From the NCBI GenBank assembly GCA_030688105.1, contig JAUYIV010000375.1, positions 1 to 7,532 of the forward strand: a stretch of DNA of 7,532 nt, given 5' to 3'. Within the stretch, counting starts at the first letter, position 1, and the number at the start of each line of letters is the position of its first letter. Under the pieces are notes generated by a model. It did not search any database, was not told where the DNA came from, and saw nothing but the letters and a program-made list of their open reading frames with translations. Below are positions 5,908 through 7,532 of this stretch, piece after piece. Origin of the DNA: Actinomycetota bacterium (GTDB lineage Bacteria > Actinomycetota > Acidimicrobiia > Spongiisociales > UBA11373). The position numbers were made by a program, and so were the translations under genes.

Positions 5908-7515
5908 ATGATCGGGAACCTGCGATCGATCGCGGTAATCGTCGCTCTGGTCACGGCGGCGTGTGGGGACGGTGGAGGGCTCACCGACTCCCCGACGACC
6001 CGGCCCCCGACCAGCATTGAAGATCCGACCTTTTCCCGATCGGGCTCTCCCGACCCGTCAGCCGACACCACCCGGCTCGAGACGACCTCGACGACGGTCG
6101 CCGGGGACCGCTCCTCCGGCTGGAACTCCGTGGTGCTGGGTCAGAGGATCGAATCGGCCGCCGTGCGCTTTGCAGTGGATCGTGGAGGCTGGCTGGTCTC
6201 GGTCTCTGAGGGCGGTTCCGAGGCCCCGGTGCTGTGGCTCTCGAAGGATGGAGAACAGTGGAGCCGGGTCGCCGAGCTGCCCATCGTGCACGTGTCGCTT
6301 GGGGCGCCGCTGGTCGGGATCGGGTCGAGCGGAATGGTCGCAATACGCGTGGGCGATCCTGAATCGAGAGCGTTCGGCGATGAGTCCGAGCTGGCGGTGT
6401 GGACGAGTGCGGATGGCTCGGCCTGGGTGGAGGGGGACCCAGCCGGTTTCGAGGGCGCCGGCTACCTGCACCACCTGATGAGCACCGAGTCCGGGTGGGT
6501 GGTTGCAGGTGAGTACGTGGTCGATCGACACACGGTGGTCGCTGCCGTCTACTGGTCGGCGGATGGGGTCTCATGGCGTCGCGTCACCCAGGGCATCGGA
6601 CGGGGGGTCGCCAATGCGGTGGTTGCGGGCGACGGAGACCTCGTCGTCGTGGGCTCCGATGGCGGATTCCCCGTGGTGTGGCATTCCGCTGATGGCATCA
6701 GCTGGTTCCGGTCCTCGCTTCCGTCTGCCACCCATGGCGGGGTGGCCACCGCCGGAGCCTGGCTCGATGACAGATGGCTGGTGGTGGGCACAGGGTCGGA
6801 GACCGAGCCGATGACCACTTGGCAGTCGGATGACGGATTGCGCTGGGAGACCACCGGGCAACTCATCGAGCCACGGGAACCACCCAGGTTCTTCGAAGAC
6901 CGCTTCGGCAGAGGGGTCCGTGCCGGCGACAGGTTGGCGGTTGGGGCGATCCGGGGCCATTTCCTCCATGTCAACTTCTGTTTTGAGGGCGGTCCGTGCT
7001 TCGCTACCACCCCGTCGGTGCTGCTCACCTCCGACGGCAGCGCTTGGTGGGAGGTGCCCGCTCCACCACGCGACGGCCGACTCACGGATGCTCCGGCGGT
7101 CTCGGCCACCGAGACGGGTGATCTGGTGTCGGTAACCGTCTACGAAGGCATGGTGACGGTCTGGTCGTGGCCATCGGATCGGCCGGCGACACCGGTCGTC
7201 GATGATCCGCCGGTTCCCGAGCTCACCATCGAACGCGTCGAATGGGGTCAAGACCTGCTGCCCGACACCCCCTACGCCTATGTGCTCAATACCCACTGTG
7301 GGATATCCCAGCTCGGCGAATTCAACGGCCATATCTGGCAGCTCGAGGACATCGCGCAACTTCCACCGGACGGTGTCTTCCTCGGTGGAAGCCTCTACGG
7401 AGTAATCGAACTCAGCGGGTCGAAGGACGAAGCCACGATCACCTTCGTCTCCGGCGGCCAGGTCGTCGGTGAGTACCTCCCGAAGCCGCTCGACGAGATG
7501 CGACCGTGCATGTGA
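5908..7515 (+). CDS. Secreted lipoprotein with six Asp-box-like repeats (probable beta-propeller)
   Basis: The product has 535 residues. A short signal peptide ends in VTAAC, so Cys19 is the likely lipidated residue, followed by a disordered Thr/Ser/Pro linker to about 70. Six repeats of the form S-x-D-G-x-x-W follow, with Asp at 114, 169, 219, 262, 309 and 376 (the last begins T-S-D-G). They sit after a hydrophobic strand such as AVYW or VVWH, and most are followed by a GWVVAGEY-like strand. The spacing of 43-67 residues and this pattern are those of Asp-box (BNR) propellers, found in sialidases and many adhesion or binding proteins. I see no sialidase catalytic set, so a binding or structural role is likelier than hydrolysis. 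Cys358 and Cys364 sit in an insertion of the last repeat. A C-terminal domain (about 435-535) contains LNTHCGISQLGEFNGHIWQL and ends RPCM; Cys464 and Cys534 could pair. Ligand unknown. The gene ends 17 bases before the window edge. Confidence 0.8.
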   Translation: MIGNLRSIAVIVALVTAACGDGGGLTDSPTTRPPTSIEDPTFSRSGSPDPSADTTRLETTSTTVAGDRSSGWNSVVLGQRIESAAVRFAVDRGGWLVSVSEGGSEAPVLWLSKDGEQWSRVAELPIVHVSLGAPLVGIGSSGMVAIRVGDPESRAFGDESELAVWTSADGSAWVEGDPAGFEGAGYLHHLMSTESGWVVAGEYVVDRHTVVAAVYWSADGVSWRRVTQGIGRGVANAVVAGDGDLVVVGSDGGFPVVWHSADGISWFRSSLPSATHGGVATAGAWLDDRWLVVGTGSETEPMTTWQSDDGLRWETTGQLIEPREPPRFFEDRFGRGVRAGDRLAVGAIRGHFLHVNFCFEGGPCFATTPSVLLTSDGSAWWEVPAPPRDGRLTDAPAVSATETGDLVSVTVYEGMVTVWSWPSDRPATPVVDDPPVPELTIERVEWGQDLLPDTPYAYVLNTHCGISQLGEFNGHIWQLEDIAQLPPDGVFLGGSLYGVIELSGSKDEATITFVSGGQVVGEYLPKPLDEMRPCM

Positions 7516-7532
7516 CCGGCGTCTGAGAGCAT

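Overview
High-GC DNA (roughly two thirds G+C by eye) with actinobacterial traits: a YibE/F-family membrane protein, a relic of the F420/deazaflavin-dependent nitroreductase family, lipoproteins (one with a long Thr-rich linker), a class III cyclase-STAND-TPR regulator, GTG starts and apparent leaderless promoters. An uncultured actinomycetote, perhaps Acidimicrobiia-like, fits best. This placement is inference. There are no rRNA or tRNA genes, CRISPR arrays, insertion sequences or phage genes, and no stretch over 300 bases lacks a gene.

Layout. 1-635 (-): N-terminal 211 residues of a YibE/F-like membrane protein that runs off the left edge. 775-1143 (+), divergent: a small deazaflavin-dependent oxidoreductase gene broken by an in-frame TAG at 1009-1011. 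1200-1976 (+): a secreted DUF2927-type lipoprotein. 1988-2659 (-), convergent with it: a two-helix membrane protein of unknown family. 2845-5742 (+), divergent from that: a 965-residue class III nucleotide cyclase fused to a STAND ATPase and TPRs. 5908-7515 (+): a lipoprotein with six Asp-box-like repeats (probable beta-propeller) and a small Cys-containing C-terminal domain.

The genes look individually transcribed. Every gene start has a TANNNT -10-like hexamer near it. For three genes (635, 1200, 2845) the hexamer lies 6-7 bases before a GTG start, the geometry of leaderless mRNAs. Two genes (775, 5908) have a Shine-Dalgarno sequence after the hexamer, and the gene at 2659 has a Shine-Dalgarno sequence with a hexamer further upstream.

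I see no pathway linking all the genes. Three products sit at the envelope, and the cyclase-STAND protein is a predicted cytoplasmic signalling hub that shares an intergenic region with a small membrane protein. I found no clearly new multi-gene system. The most noteworthy items are the nonsense-broken oxidoreductase, the leaderless promoter pattern, the cyclase with all its catalytic residues but no recognisable output domain, the heptad repeats before the DUF2927 gene, and the unassigned membrane protein.
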